A DNA stretch of 37,854 bases from Vulcanimicrobiota bacterium (GCA_030038215.1 JASHPI010000220.1:1-37854), one strand, 5' to 3'; shown: positions 8,326-17,524, numbered from the stretch's first letter. Translations and numbers: made by a program. The notes: a model not told the origin generated them from the sequence alone.

Positions 8326-9010
8326 CTCGAACCATTGCCGCGTAGCCGGCCCGCAGGGCGATCGTGCGGTCCCCTAAACGGACGCGCAGCCGGCGGGCGT
8401 CTTTGCTTTCGACCAGCAGCGATGTGCCGGGAAGCACGCGGGCGGCCGCCAGGGCCTCGATCGCATCGTCGTCGCGATCGTCGAGACTGACGACGCGAGC
8501 GCGCGTGCCGACGGGCACGCTCGCGAGCGACTTGGTCGGGCGTGCGCAAGCGTCGCGATCGCCATAAGGGATCGGATGACCGTGCGGATCGCACTCCGGA
8601 AGTCCCAGCAGCTGCGCGATGCGCAGGGCGATGTCGTCGGAGATGACGTGCTCGATTCGCTCGGCTTCAGCGTGAACGCGTTCCAACGGCACGTCCAACA
8701 GGCGGTGCAAGAACGTCTCCAACAGACGATGGCGCCGCACCATTGCGATCGCGAGCTTGCGCCCGCGGCCGGTGAGATACAACGGGCTCAACGGCGTCGA
8801 GCTCGCTTCGAGCAAACCCTCGCGCTCTAGCAGGCGCTTCGCTTTACTCACCGAGACGCGACTGACACCGAGATAGCGCGCCAAGCTCGCAGCTTTCACC
8901 GGTCCGGTATCGCCCAGCTGATAGATCGCCTTGACGTAGTCTTCGCGCGCGCGCGATGCCGAGCGGTCGGATCCGACCGCGAGAACGAGCGGCACCGATT
9001 TGTTAGCCAT
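8312..9010 (-). CDS. DtxR/MntR-family metal-dependent regulator with FeoA-like C-terminal domain
   Basis: SRAREDYVKAIYQLGDTGPVKAASLARYLGVSRVSVSKAKRLLEREGLL...; VHAEAERIEHVISDDIALRIAQLLGLPECDPHGHPIP, with Glu at the DtxR Cys102 position as in MntR. Confidence 0.9.
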   Translation of the reverse strand: MANKSVPLVLAVGSDRSASRAREDYVKAIYQLGDTGPVKAASLARYLGVSRVSVSKAKRLLEREGLLEASSTPLSPLYLTGRGRKLAIAMVRRHRLLETFLHRLLDVPLERVHAEAERIEHVISDDIALRIAQLLGLPECDPHGHPIPYGDRDACARPTKSLASVPVGTRARVVSLDDRDDDAIEALAAARVLPGTSLLVESKDARRLRVRLGDRTIALRAGYAAMVRVAPL

Positions 9011-9012
9011 GG

Positions 9013-9038
9013 ATAACAGTAACCATGGTTAACGCTAT
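9013..9038. promoter_or_regulatory. Candidate MntR/DtxR-family operator (imperfect dyad with a 12-bp perfect core TAACCATGGTTA)
   Basis: ATAACAGTAACCATGGTTAACGCTAT lies 2 bp upstream of the mntR-like ATG; core 9020-9031 is a perfect palindrome. Confidence 0.6.
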
Positions 9039-9077
9039 CGGCGCCGCAGCTCGCTTCTCCTGCGCCGGCGGCGCCGG

Positions 9078-10199
9078 TTATTCGGTATCCGGAGCTAGGT
9101 CGGAGCCGATGACGAGCGTGGTCGTGGCCCCCGAGCGCAAGGTAGCTGCGAACGTTTTCGACAGTGCCTGAGCAGCCGGCGATGCACCGACCACGATGGT
9201 GGTTCGCCGCCGCGGTTCGTCGACGAACGTACGGACGTTCCAGCCCGCTCCACGGAGCGCGCCGATGATCGTCCGGTCGAACTGCGCGTTCCCGGTCGCA
9301 TTGGCGACGAGGACCTCGTCCTGCGGCGGATCGTTCTTCGTGAAGAGCACGCTGCCGATCAGCTTCGCCCAGCGCGGGTCGGCAAAGACCACCGACGCGT
9401 CGCCGACCCAGCCGGCCTTACTCGGGAGCGTGAAGGATCGAACGTTGTCGTCGGGGACGTTGCGGTAGATATTCAACAGCGCCAGCAGCTGCCGGTCGCT
9501 CAACGTCGTAACGATGTCCTTGCGCGCCAACTGCATGATTTGCGGCAGTTTGGCCCAGTTCTGCGGTTCGCTCAACTGGTCGATGAGAAGCTTGAGAACC
9601 TGTTGCTGGCGCTTCACGCGCCCGAAGTCCGAAGCCGGATCGTGACGAAACCGCACGTATCCCGCAACTTGGCTGCCGTTGAGATGCTGTTCCCCCTTCG
9701 ACAAATGGATGTGCAGGTCGCCGTTGTCGTCGTCGTAGTTCATATCTTCATCGACGTTGACGTCGAGGCCGCCCATGGCGTCGACGATTTGTGCCGCCCC
9801 TTCGGGCTGCAGCGCGACGATCCCATCGATCGGAATGTGTCCCATCAGCGCGCTGACCGTCTTGGCCGTCTTGTGGGCGCCGCCGTACGCGTAGGCGGCA
9901 TTGATTTTATCGGCCCCGTGTCCGGGAATCTGCGCCCACGTGTCGCGTGGAATCGAGACGAGCGTGGCCGTGCGCCGCGTGACGTCCAGGTGCGCGACGA
10001 TAATCGTGTCGGTCGTCGCCTCGTCGGACTGATATCCGAGGATGAGGAGGTTGAGCTTCACGTCGCCGAACGAGCGGCGAGCCTGTTCGGTGACGATCTG
10101 CTGCTTGATCGGAGCGCGAAAGGCAAAGAACCCGGCGGCAACCGAGATGAGACCCGCGGCCACCGCCGCGCTAATTCGAAACCATAACTTGGAAAACAT
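9078..10199 (-). CDS. LytR-CpsA-Psr (LCP) family protein with LytR_C-like C-terminal domain
   Basis: N-terminal TM; LNLLILGYQSDEATTDTIIVAHLD...TLVSIPRDTWAQIPGHGADKINAAYAYGG...VRFRHDPASDFGRVKRQQQVL. Confidence 0.92.
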   Translation of the reverse strand: MFSKLWFRISAAVAAGLISVAAGFFAFRAPIKQQIVTEQARRSFGDVKLNLLILGYQSDEATTDTIIVAHLDVTRRTATLVSIPRDTWAQIPGHGADKINAAYAYGGAHKTAKTVSALMGHIPIDGIVALQPEGAAQIVDAMGGLDVNVDEDMNYDDDNGDLHIHLSKGEQHLNGSQVAGYVRFRHDPASDFGRVKRQQQVLKLLIDQLSEPQNWAKLPQIMQLARKDIVTTLSDRQLLALLNIYRNVPDDNVRSFTLPSKAGWVGDASVVFADPRWAKLIGSVLFTKNDPPQDEVLVANATGNAQFDRTIIGALRGAGWNVRTFVDEPRRRTTIVVGASPAAQALSKTFAATLRSGATTTLVIGSDLAPDTE

Positions 10200-10223
10200 G
10201 GCTTACCTCCCTAAGAGTGCTGC

Positions 10224-10243
10224 GCGACCTCAATCGAGGTCGC
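10224..10243. repeat. Perfect 8-bp inverted repeat with 4-nt loop (GCGACCTC-AATC-GAGGTCGC)
   Basis: Directly readable; lies in the 5' leader of the LCP gene, no T-tract on either side. Confidence 0.8.
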
Positions 10244-10250
10244 TGTAACG

Positions 10251-10892
10251 TCAAGCACTCACAGGCGGCGGGGCACGTTCTCCGATACGGCAGAGGACCG
10301 GCGCCGGGCGTCTGAAGTTGACCGCGTCGCGGGTGCGGGTCGCGACCGATCCGGCCGGCTGCGGCGCAAACGTCGCGAGCGCGCGGATCAGTCGAATGAA
10401 GCGTAACGTCGTTGCGGTAAGCGCGCGCACCCAGCGAGCGATCGTGACGGCGACCGCGACGCAGATGATCGCGTGAACGGCGAGGCTCACGGGGAGCGGG
10501 CCGCCCAACCAGATCGTCGGGCCGAGCGAATGTCCCCAAACCGCGTACTGCTCGGCAGTCTCCATCGCATACAACGTGAGCATCTGCAAGCCGAAGATTG
10601 CGGGAAGCAGTCGCCAGACGCCCGAGCCGAGCGCGTACCCGGCCTGATGCCAAAGATCGTGATCCCGCCCGTTACCGTTCGCCAGCGCCGCTCGCGCCTT
10701 CAATACGAAGTGGGCCGCTAGCAACAGAACCCCAGCGAGCAGCACAGGCGCGACATCGAGATTGCTGTGGTCCGTGAAGAGGCCGGGGCCGAACCAGCCG
10801 GCATTCGAAGCGGACTCGACGAGCGGATCTGCGATCGCGGCCGCGATGACGGCGATGGCGGTGCAGAAGCCAAACCGGATCGGCCAACTCAT
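10251..10892 (-). CDS. Hypothetical integral membrane protein
   Basis: MSWPIRFGFCTAIAVIAAAIADPLVESASNAGWFGPGLFTDHSNLDVAPVLLAGVLLLAAHFVLKAR...; multiple hydrophobic segments. Confidence 0.7.
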   Translation of the reverse strand: MSWPIRFGFCTAIAVIAAAIADPLVESASNAGWFGPGLFTDHSNLDVAPVLLAGVLLLAAHFVLKARAALANGNGRDHDLWHQAGYALGSGVWRLLPAIFGLQMLTLYAMETAEQYAVWGHSLGPTIWLGGPLPVSLAVHAIICVAVAVTIARWVRALTATTLRFIRLIRALATFAPQPAGSVATRTRDAVNFRRPAPVLCRIGERAPPPVSA

Positions 10893-10934
10893 CGCGTGGC
10901 CTCTTCCGGCGCGGCGCGAGAGGCCCCTTTTACC

Positions 10935-13409
10935 TTAGAAATCGCTGAACGAGAGCTGACGTTCCGGGGCTGGGCGTTTCGAGATCTTCCGCCGCAGCGG
11001 AACCTGCGCCTCGACATCGGCATGACCGGAGAGCGCGTCGGCAATTTCCTGGGCGCGCTCGATCACCGGCTCGGGCAATCCGGCCATGCGCGCCACCTCG
11101 ATGCCGAAGGATCGCGAGGAGCTACCCGGCTGTACGCGGTGCGAAAAGACCGGCGCGCCGCCGCGCGCAGTGTTCTCAACGGCGGTAATGTGATAGTTCG
11201 CAACCAGACTCCAGTGCTCGGCGAGCGAGCAGAGTTCGTGGAAGTGCGTCGCAAAGAGAACCAGCGGTGCCTGTTCCTCGAGTCCGAGCAAAAACTCACA
11301 AACGGCTTGCGCGATCGCAAGCCCATCCAGCGTCCCCGTGCCGCGACCGATTTCGTCGATCAAGAGCAGCGAACGTTGCGTCGAGCTTCTCAGAATGTTC
11401 GCCGCTTCGGCCATCTCCATGTAGAATGTCGATTGTCCCGAAGCCAGATCGTCTCCAGCACCGATGCGCGTGAAGATGCGATCGATGACGCCAAGCTTCA
11501 TCTTCTTCGCCGGCACGAACGAGCCGATCTGCGCCATGATCGCCAACAGTCCGGCTTGGCGCAGATAGGTCGACTTGCCGCCCATATTCGGCCCGGTCAA
11601 GAGGATGAATCGGTGGTCGCCCGTTCGGAGCTGAAGATCGTTCGGTACGAAGTTGGTGCGTAAGACCGCCTCCATCACCGGGTGGCGTCCGTCTTCGATG
11701 GCCACCGCGCTGTCGTCGACGAACGTCGGCCGCACGTATCCTCGTTCGGCGGCCGCCTGCGCCAGCGCGGCGAGAACGTCGATCTCCGCTACCGCCGCTG
11801 AAGCGTGCAGCAACGCGTCGCTGCGAGCGGCGATCCGGCCGACCAGTGCATCAAACAGCTGCTGCTCGAGGCGCCCCTGGCGCGCCTGCGCGGTCGAGAT
11901 GGCGAGCTCGAGCTCCTTGAGCTCGGGCGTGCTGTAACGTTCGCCCGTCGTCAGCGTCTGTTTGCGCGTGTAGTCGGGCGGGACGCTTCCGGCATGACTC
12001 TTGCTGACTTCGATAGCGTAACCGAAAGCGCTCGCGTATTTGACCTTGAGCGTCTTGATGCCGGTTCGGTCGCGCTCGCGCTCCTCGAGTTCAGATAGCT
12101 TCGAACGCGCGTCACTCCGCAACGTGAGGCATTCGCGCAAATCGGGATCGGCCTCAGCGCGAATGACGCCGCCCTCGCCCAGTTGGGCGGGCGGATCGTC
12201 GACCAGCGTTCGCGAAAGATCGTCGCGCAGATCGTCGAAGTCGGCGATCTGCTCGAGCAACGGCGCGAGTGCGGGTGGCGCGACTTGACGTAAAGGAACC
12301 ATCACCTCGAGCGTGCGGCGCAGAGAGGCAAGATCGCGCGGCGTCGCACGGCGAATGCGCACTTTTTGTGCGATCCGTTCGAGGTCGAACGAACCCTTCA
12401 GTATCTCACGCATCGCCTCGCGACGCGCGTGCTCCCCGAGAAGCGCGCCGACACCGTCTTGCCGGACGGCGATTGCGCCCGGATCGACCAGCGGCGCGAG
12501 GATCCACCGCCCGAGCAAGCGAGATCCCATCGCGGTCGCGCAGACGTCGAGCGTCCCGAGCAGGGTCGCGCGCGGATTCTGACCTTGCGCCCGGGTTAGC
12601 TCGAGATGCTTGCGGGTCGATGGATCAAGCGCCAGGAAAGCCTGGCGCCGGTAAAGCTGCGGTTCGCCCAGACCGCGCTCGCCGTTGGTGACTCCCGTGC
12701 GTTTGATGAATGCGGCCAGCGCGTCGAGCGCGCGGTGAATCGCCAGCGACTCGTCAATCGAGAATCCCGCCAACACGCCTCGCTCACGCGCCTCGACGAC
12801 ACCCAAGTTGGGCGCCGCCAAGCGCGTGCCGCCCGCTTCAAGAGCGCTCGCCATCGCGGCCCGCAGCTCCGCGGGAAGATCCGCAACGATCTCGGCCGCG
12901 CTTATTCGTGCCAACTCGGTCAGCACGTCGTCATAGGAGTCCTCGCCGCTCATCGCCGTTGCGGCGCAGTAGCCCGTCGAAACGTCGCCGTGCGCGATCG
13001 CAAAGGTCTCGCCGACGGCGGCGACCGCGGCTAGATAGTTGTTCTGTTTTCCGTCGAGCAGCTGATCCTCGACGATCGTCCCCGGCGTCACCAGACGCAC
13101 GACCTCGCGGCGGACGAGTTTGTTCGGCTGCGGCACCTCCAGCTGCTCGGCCAGCGCGACGATGAAACGTTGCGCCACCAGGCGTGCCAGATACTGCGCC
13201 AGCGCGTGATGGGGCACGCCGGCCATCGCGACACGCTTTCCGGCGCCGGCCTCCTTGCTCGTTAGTGCGATCTGGAGTGCGCGCGCGATCGTCTCGGCAT
13301 CGTCGCCGTAAGCCTCATAGAAATCGCCGACGCGCGAGAGCAGAATCGCTTCGGGATGCTTGGCCTTCATCCCAAAGTACTGCTCGAGCATCGGCGAGTA
13401 TTTCACCAT
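10935..13409 (-). CDS. mutS: DNA mismatch repair protein MutS
   Basis: VKYSPMLEQYFGMKAKHPEAILLSRVGDFYEAYGDDAE..., Walker A TGPNMGGKSTYLRQ, LLIDEIGRGTGTLDGLAIAQA. Confidence 0.98.
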   Translation of the reverse strand: MVKYSPMLEQYFGMKAKHPEAILLSRVGDFYEAYGDDAETIARALQIALTSKEAGAGKRVAMAGVPHHALAQYLARLVAQRFIVALAEQLEVPQPNKLVRREVVRLVTPGTIVEDQLLDGKQNNYLAAVAAVGETFAIAHGDVSTGYCAATAMSGEDSYDDVLTELARISAAEIVADLPAELRAAMASALEAGGTRLAAPNLGVVEARERGVLAGFSIDESLAIHRALDALAAFIKRTGVTNGERGLGEPQLYRRQAFLALDPSTRKHLELTRAQGQNPRATLLGTLDVCATAMGSRLLGRWILAPLVDPGAIAVRQDGVGALLGEHARREAMREILKGSFDLERIAQKVRIRRATPRDLASLRRTLEVMVPLRQVAPPALAPLLEQIADFDDLRDDLSRTLVDDPPAQLGEGGVIRAEADPDLRECLTLRSDARSKLSELEERERDRTGIKTLKVKYASAFGYAIEVSKSHAGSVPPDYTRKQTLTTGERYSTPELKELELAISTAQARQGRLEQQLFDALVGRIAARSDALLHASAAVAEIDVLAALAQAAAERGYVRPTFVDDSAVAIEDGRHPVMEAVLRTNFVPNDLQLRTGDHRFILLTGPNMGGKSTYLRQAGLLAIMAQIGSFVPAKKMKLGVIDRIFTRIGAGDDLASGQSTFYMEMAEAANILRSSTQRSLLLIDEIGRGTGTLDGLAIAQAVCEFLLGLEEQAPLVLFATHFHELCSLAEHWSLVANYHITAVENTARGGAPVFSHRVQPGSSSRSFGIEVARMAGLPEPVIERAQEIADALSGHADVEAQVPLRRKISKRPAPERQLSFSDF

Positions 13410-13430
13410 GCGTTGTGCGTTAAGAACCTC

Positions 13431-14858
13431 CTACGAGGCGAGCAGATTGACGACCGGGCGCGCGACCGGAGTAGCGGTATCGCTCAAACGCGCGCCGCGA
13501 CGGACGATCGTACCCATGCAGCCCCATACATGGGCGCTTTCGATCGCGACGTCGAGCCACGGCGTTTGCGCGTACGCGTCAGCTTGGTAGTTCGGGGGCT
13601 TGGGCGCGATCACCGTGACGTTGTCGAGCGTCTTACCCGACAGCCGTTCGGGATCTTTCTTTGACTGGCCGGCGATCAGCACGCGCACCGTCGTTCCGAC
13701 CTTGCTCGCGTGATACGCTCGCGTCACATGGTTTTGGGCCTCAAGGAGCCGGCGAAAGCGCGCCGCAGCGACGGCTTGCGGGACTTGCTCCCAACGGGCC
13801 GCGGGCGTGCCGCGGCGCATCGAATAGACGAACGTGAAGGCGTTGGCGAAGACGCCGGTGCGCACGTACGCGAGCGTGGTCTCGAAGTCTTCGTCGGTTT
13901 CACCCGGAAAGCCGACGATGAGATCGGTGGTGATTGCGGCATCGGGCAAATGGCGCCGGATCAACTCGACCTTTTCGCGAAACTGCCCCAGGGTATACTT
14001 GCGATTCATACGTCGCAGTAACCGGTCGCTCGCGGATTGCAGCGGTAAGTGAATCCGCGGATTCAGTTGCGGTACGCACGCCAGATCGGCGACGATCTTC
14101 TCGGTGAAGTCCTTGGGGTGCGGCGAGATGAAGGTCAACCGCTCGAGTCCTTCGAGGCGCGATGCAGTCGTGCAGAGATCGCCGAAGTCGTCGCCGGTAG
14201 CCGGGTCCTTCCAAGCGTTGACCGTCTGTCCGACCAGCATGATCTCGCGCGCTCCCTGCGCGAGCCGGTTCCGCGTCTCGTCGAGGATCGCGGCGGCAGG
14301 CCGGTGGTCGAAGCGGCCGCGTACGTGCGGCACGATGCAGAACGTGCAATAGTACGAGCAGCCGCGCTGTACGGTGACGAACGCCCGCAGCTGCGAGAAA
14401 GGTCCCCCGACGGCATCAGGCGTTCCGCCCAGCGCGAAGCCCAGCATGCTGTCGCGAGCGTCGCTCTCGGGTGCGCTGTCGCTACGCTCGTCCAGGCTCG
14501 GCTGCCAGGCGGCGAGCTGATCCCCGAGCTGGACGAGCTCTTTCGTGCCGAAGATCGCATCGACATGGCGTGCGATGCCGCGCATGCGGTCGCGATCCTG
14601 TTCCGCCAAGCATCCCATCACGACCAGGCGGACACTGGGATTGGCGTCTTTGAGCGCCTTGAAGTGATTCATCCTGCCGTAGGCGCGCTGTTGCGCGTTC
14701 TGGCGCACCGTACACGTGTTGAGCACGACGACGTTCGCCTCTTCCGGCGCGACGGCGATGGCGTAGCCGGACGCCAACGCGCGTTCCACGACGTACTGTG
14801 AATCGGCCTCATTCATCTGACAGCCGAACGTTTCGATGTAGATCCTGGGCATGGCCAA
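13431..14858 (-). CDS. miaB: tRNA-2-methylthio-N6-dimethylallyladenosine synthase MiaB
   Basis: MPRIYIETFGCQMNEADSQYVVERAL..., radical-SAM CSYYCTFCIVPHVRGRFDHRP, C-terminal TRAM-like region. Confidence 0.95.
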   Translation of the reverse strand: MAMPRIYIETFGCQMNEADSQYVVERALASGYAIAVAPEEANVVVLNTCTVRQNAQQRAYGRMNHFKALKDANPSVRLVVMGCLAEQDRDRMRGIARHVDAIFGTKELVQLGDQLAAWQPSLDERSDSAPESDARDSMLGFALGGTPDAVGGPFSQLRAFVTVQRGCSYYCTFCIVPHVRGRFDHRPAAAILDETRNRLAQGAREIMLVGQTVNAWKDPATGDDFGDLCTTASRLEGLERLTFISPHPKDFTEKIVADLACVPQLNPRIHLPLQSASDRLLRRMNRKYTLGQFREKVELIRRHLPDAAITTDLIVGFPGETDEDFETTLAYVRTGVFANAFTFVYSMRRGTPAARWEQVPQAVAAARFRRLLEAQNHVTRAYHASKVGTTVRVLIAGQSKKDPERLSGKTLDNVTVIAPKPPNYQADAYAQTPWLDVAIESAHVWGCMGTIVRRGARLSDTATPVARPVVNLLAS

Positions 14859-14958
14859 TTCGCGCAGGTTCGCCCAACGCGTCAGCTCTTCCGTCCGCGG
14901 AGGGGTCGAGCGACGGTCACCTCAAAGGTTCCCTTGCCCAACTTCGAAATGAGCCTGC

Positions 14959-16347
14959 GTGCAGGCAGTAAAAGCGCCCGCCGGCGGAATGCTCCGCCCG
15001 CCGACGGTCGCCATCGTGGGACGCCCGAACGTCGGCAAGAGCGCGCTCTTCAACCGCTTGATCGGCCGGCGCTTGGCGATCGTCGAGGATACGCCGGGCG
15101 TCACGCGCGACCGGCTGTACGCGCTCTGCGATTGGCGCGGTCGCGTCTTCAGCGTCGTCGACACGGCCGGAATCGATCCGGACGCGGATGTCGCCCACGG
15201 CCCGGAGCTGGCCGATGCGACCCGGCGCCAAGCTGAAGCCGCCGCCGAAGAGTCCGACGTCGTCGTCTTCGTCGTCGACGCGCAAAATGGACTTCATCCA
15301 CTCGACGATGACGTCGCAGCAATCTTGCGGCGAAAGCGCCGGCCGATCGTGCTCGTTGCCAACAAGGCCGAAGCGCCCGATGCCGCTTCCTCGATTCACG
15401 CTGAGTTCGCGGCGCTCGGTTTCGGCGAACCGGTCGCCGTATCGGCAATCCACGGTGAAGGTACGGGTGACCTGCTCGACCGCATCGTCGAGCGGCTGCC
15501 GGCACAAGAGCTGCCGGCCGCACCCGAAGGCGAGCTCGCGCTCGCCATCATCGGACGGCCGAACGTCGGCAAGAGTTCGCTCCTTAACGCGCTGTTAGGC
15601 GAAGAGCGCGCACTAGTCTCAGACCTGCCGGGAACGACTCGCGACGCAGTCGATACGCTTTTTCGCTGGCACGAGCGCACGATTCGGCTGATCGATACGG
15701 CCGGCGTACGCAAGAAACCGCAGGCCCACGGAGCGATTGAATACTACGCGGCGCTGCGCTCGCTCGCCGCTGTCGCGCGCTGCGATATCGCGCTGCTCGT
15801 GTTCGATGCGATGATTGGGGTGACGGCACAAGATCGCCGCCTGGCCGGGATTGCGATCGAGGAGCGCAAGGGCCTGATCATCGTCGGCAATAAGTGGGAT
15901 CTCGTTCGCGAGCAGGAAGGCGACTACAGTCAAGGTGAGCTTGCCAACGTCGTGCACGAGGCGATACCGTTCGCGCGTTTCGCGCCGATCACGTTTCTTT
16001 CGGCCAAGTCGCAGCGGCGTCTGGGAAGCTTAATGCCGTTGGTCGATCGCGTGGCACAGAATCTCGACCGGCGCATCGCCACCGCGCCGCTCAACGCCGC
16101 GGTGCGCGAGACCGTGCTCGCCCATCCACCCGCCGCGATCGGTGGGAGATTATTGAAAATCTACTACGTCTCACAGCCGGCGACGCACCCGCCCGTCTTC
16201 GTCTTTCACTGCAACGACCCGGATCTGGTTCAGCCCCATTACAAACGATTCATCGAGAATGCGATCCGGCAGCATTTCGACTTTGAGGGCGTGCCGATCA
16301 CACTCGGATTTCGTCCGCGCCGCGATCGTGAGGAGGGTCCCGAATGA
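14959..16347 (+). CDS. der: Ribosome-associated GTPase Der (EngA)
   Basis: Two G domains: VAIVGRPNVGKSALFNRL and LAIIGRPNVGKSSLLNALLG; NKAE/NKWD motifs. Start may be the downstream ATG near 14989. Confidence 0.96.
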   Translation: MQAVKAPAGGMLRPPTVAIVGRPNVGKSALFNRLIGRRLAIVEDTPGVTRDRLYALCDWRGRVFSVVDTAGIDPDADVAHGPELADATRRQAEAAAEESDVVVFVVDAQNGLHPLDDDVAAILRRKRRPIVLVANKAEAPDAASSIHAEFAALGFGEPVAVSAIHGEGTGDLLDRIVERLPAQELPAAPEGELALAIIGRPNVGKSSLLNALLGEERALVSDLPGTTRDAVDTLFRWHERTIRLIDTAGVRKKPQAHGAIEYYAALRSLAAVARCDIALLVFDAMIGVTAQDRRLAGIAIEERKGLIIVGNKWDLVREQEGDYSQGELANVVHEAIPFARFAPITFLSAKSQRRLGSLMPLVDRVAQNLDRRIATAPLNAAVRETVLAHPPAAIGGRLLKIYYVSQPATHPPVFVFHCNDPDLVQPHYKRFIENAIRQHFDFEGVPITLGFRPRRDREEGPE

Positions 16348-16946
16348 TTCCGCTCCTGACGTTCCTCGGTGCATTTCTGGTCGGATCGATTCCGTTCGGG
16401 TATCTCGTCGGCAAGTTTTTCTACCGCACCGACCTTCGCAAGCAAGGCTCCGGGAATATCGGCGCCATGAACGCGCTGCGTTCGCTGGGCAAAGCCGGTG
16501 CCGTGGCGGTATTGCTTGCTGACGCGCTCAAGGGACTCGCGCCTGCCCTGGTCGCGGTATCGCACTCGCAGCTCCTGGGCGCGATCGCCGCCGCAGGAGC
16601 TGTGCTGGGGCACTGCTTCACGCCGTGGCTTGGATTTCGCGGCGGCAAGGGCGTCGCGACCTCCTTCGGCGCGTTGTTCGCGCTCTGCTGGCCGGCCGGC
16701 CTGGTCGCCGCCGGCGGCTGGATAGCGGGCGCCGTCCTGACGCGGTATTCGTCGGTCGGCTCGATGCTCGGCAGCGTGCTCGCTCCGTTTGCGGTGTGGT
16801 TTTTTACCGGCTCGCCGGTCGAAACGCTCTATGCGATCTTCGCAGCACTTCTGATCCTCTACACGCATCGTGAGAATATCGGTCGCTTGCGCGCGGGAAC
16901 CGAGGGGCCGATCCGTTTGTCAGCGCGAAAGGACTTTCACGCATGA
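16344..16946 (+). CDS. plsY: Glycerol-3-phosphate acyltransferase PlsY
   Basis: GAFLVGSIPFGYLVGKFFYRTDLRKQGSGNIGAMNALRSLGK...LGHCFTPWLGFRGGKGVATSFG; ATGA overlap with der. Confidence 0.95.
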   Translation: MIPLLTFLGAFLVGSIPFGYLVGKFFYRTDLRKQGSGNIGAMNALRSLGKAGAVAVLLADALKGLAPALVAVSHSQLLGAIAAAGAVLGHCFTPWLGFRGGKGVATSFGALFALCWPAGLVAAGGWIAGAVLTRYSSVGSMLGSVLAPFAVWFFTGSPVETLYAIFAALLILYTHRENIGRLRAGTEGPIRLSARKDFHA

Positions 16947-17503
16947 TTTCCTCGAACGATCTCCGGAACGGCGTCACAATCATCGTGGACGGACAGCTCT
17001 GGACCGTCCTCGAGTTTCTGCACGTCAAGCCCGGCAAAGGGTCGGCCTTCGTGCGGACGCGCTTAAAGAACGTAAAGACCGGAACCACCTTGGAGCGCAC
17101 CTTTCGCGCCGGTGAAAAGCTCGAGCGAGCCACCGTCGACAACCGTCAGATGCAGATGCTCTACAACGACGCCGACGGCTATCATTTCATGGATCAGGAG
17201 ACGTTCGAGAACGTCACGCTTCAGCGCGACTTGATCGGCGATCCGGCCGACTTCTTGAAAGACGGCATGATCGTCGACGTGCAGTTCCATGATGGGGTAC
17301 CGATCGGCATCGATCTTCCGGCCCACGTCGAGCTGCGGATCGTTGAAACCGATCCGGGCTTCAGAGGTGACACGGCGACGAACACGACCAAACCCGCCAA
17401 GCTCGAAACGGGTGCGACCGTTCAAGTTCCGCTTTTCGTTGAAACGGGGGACGTCATTCGCATCGATACGCGCGACCGCCGCTACATCGGACGTTCCAAC
17501 TAG
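16943..17503 (+). CDS. efp: Elongation factor P
   Basis: MISSNDLRNGVTIIVDGQLWTVLEFLHVKPGKGSAFVRTRLKNVKTG...; Lys at the modified-loop position; overlaps plsY. Confidence 0.96.
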   Translation: MISSNDLRNGVTIIVDGQLWTVLEFLHVKPGKGSAFVRTRLKNVKTGTTLERTFRAGEKLERATVDNRQMQMLYNDADGYHFMDQETFENVTLQRDLIGDPADFLKDGMIVDVQFHDGVPIGIDLPAHVELRIVETDPGFRGDTATNTTKPAKLETGATVQVPLFVETGDVIRIDTRDRRYIGRSN

Positions 17504-17524
17504 CCTCGCGGGACCTTCGTCCGC

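Noticed and set aside
14953-14966. Palindrome GCCTGCGTGCAGGC at the der start region
   Set aside because: Only 6-bp arms, overlaps a possible GTG start codon, and short GC palindromes are expected by chance in this composition.
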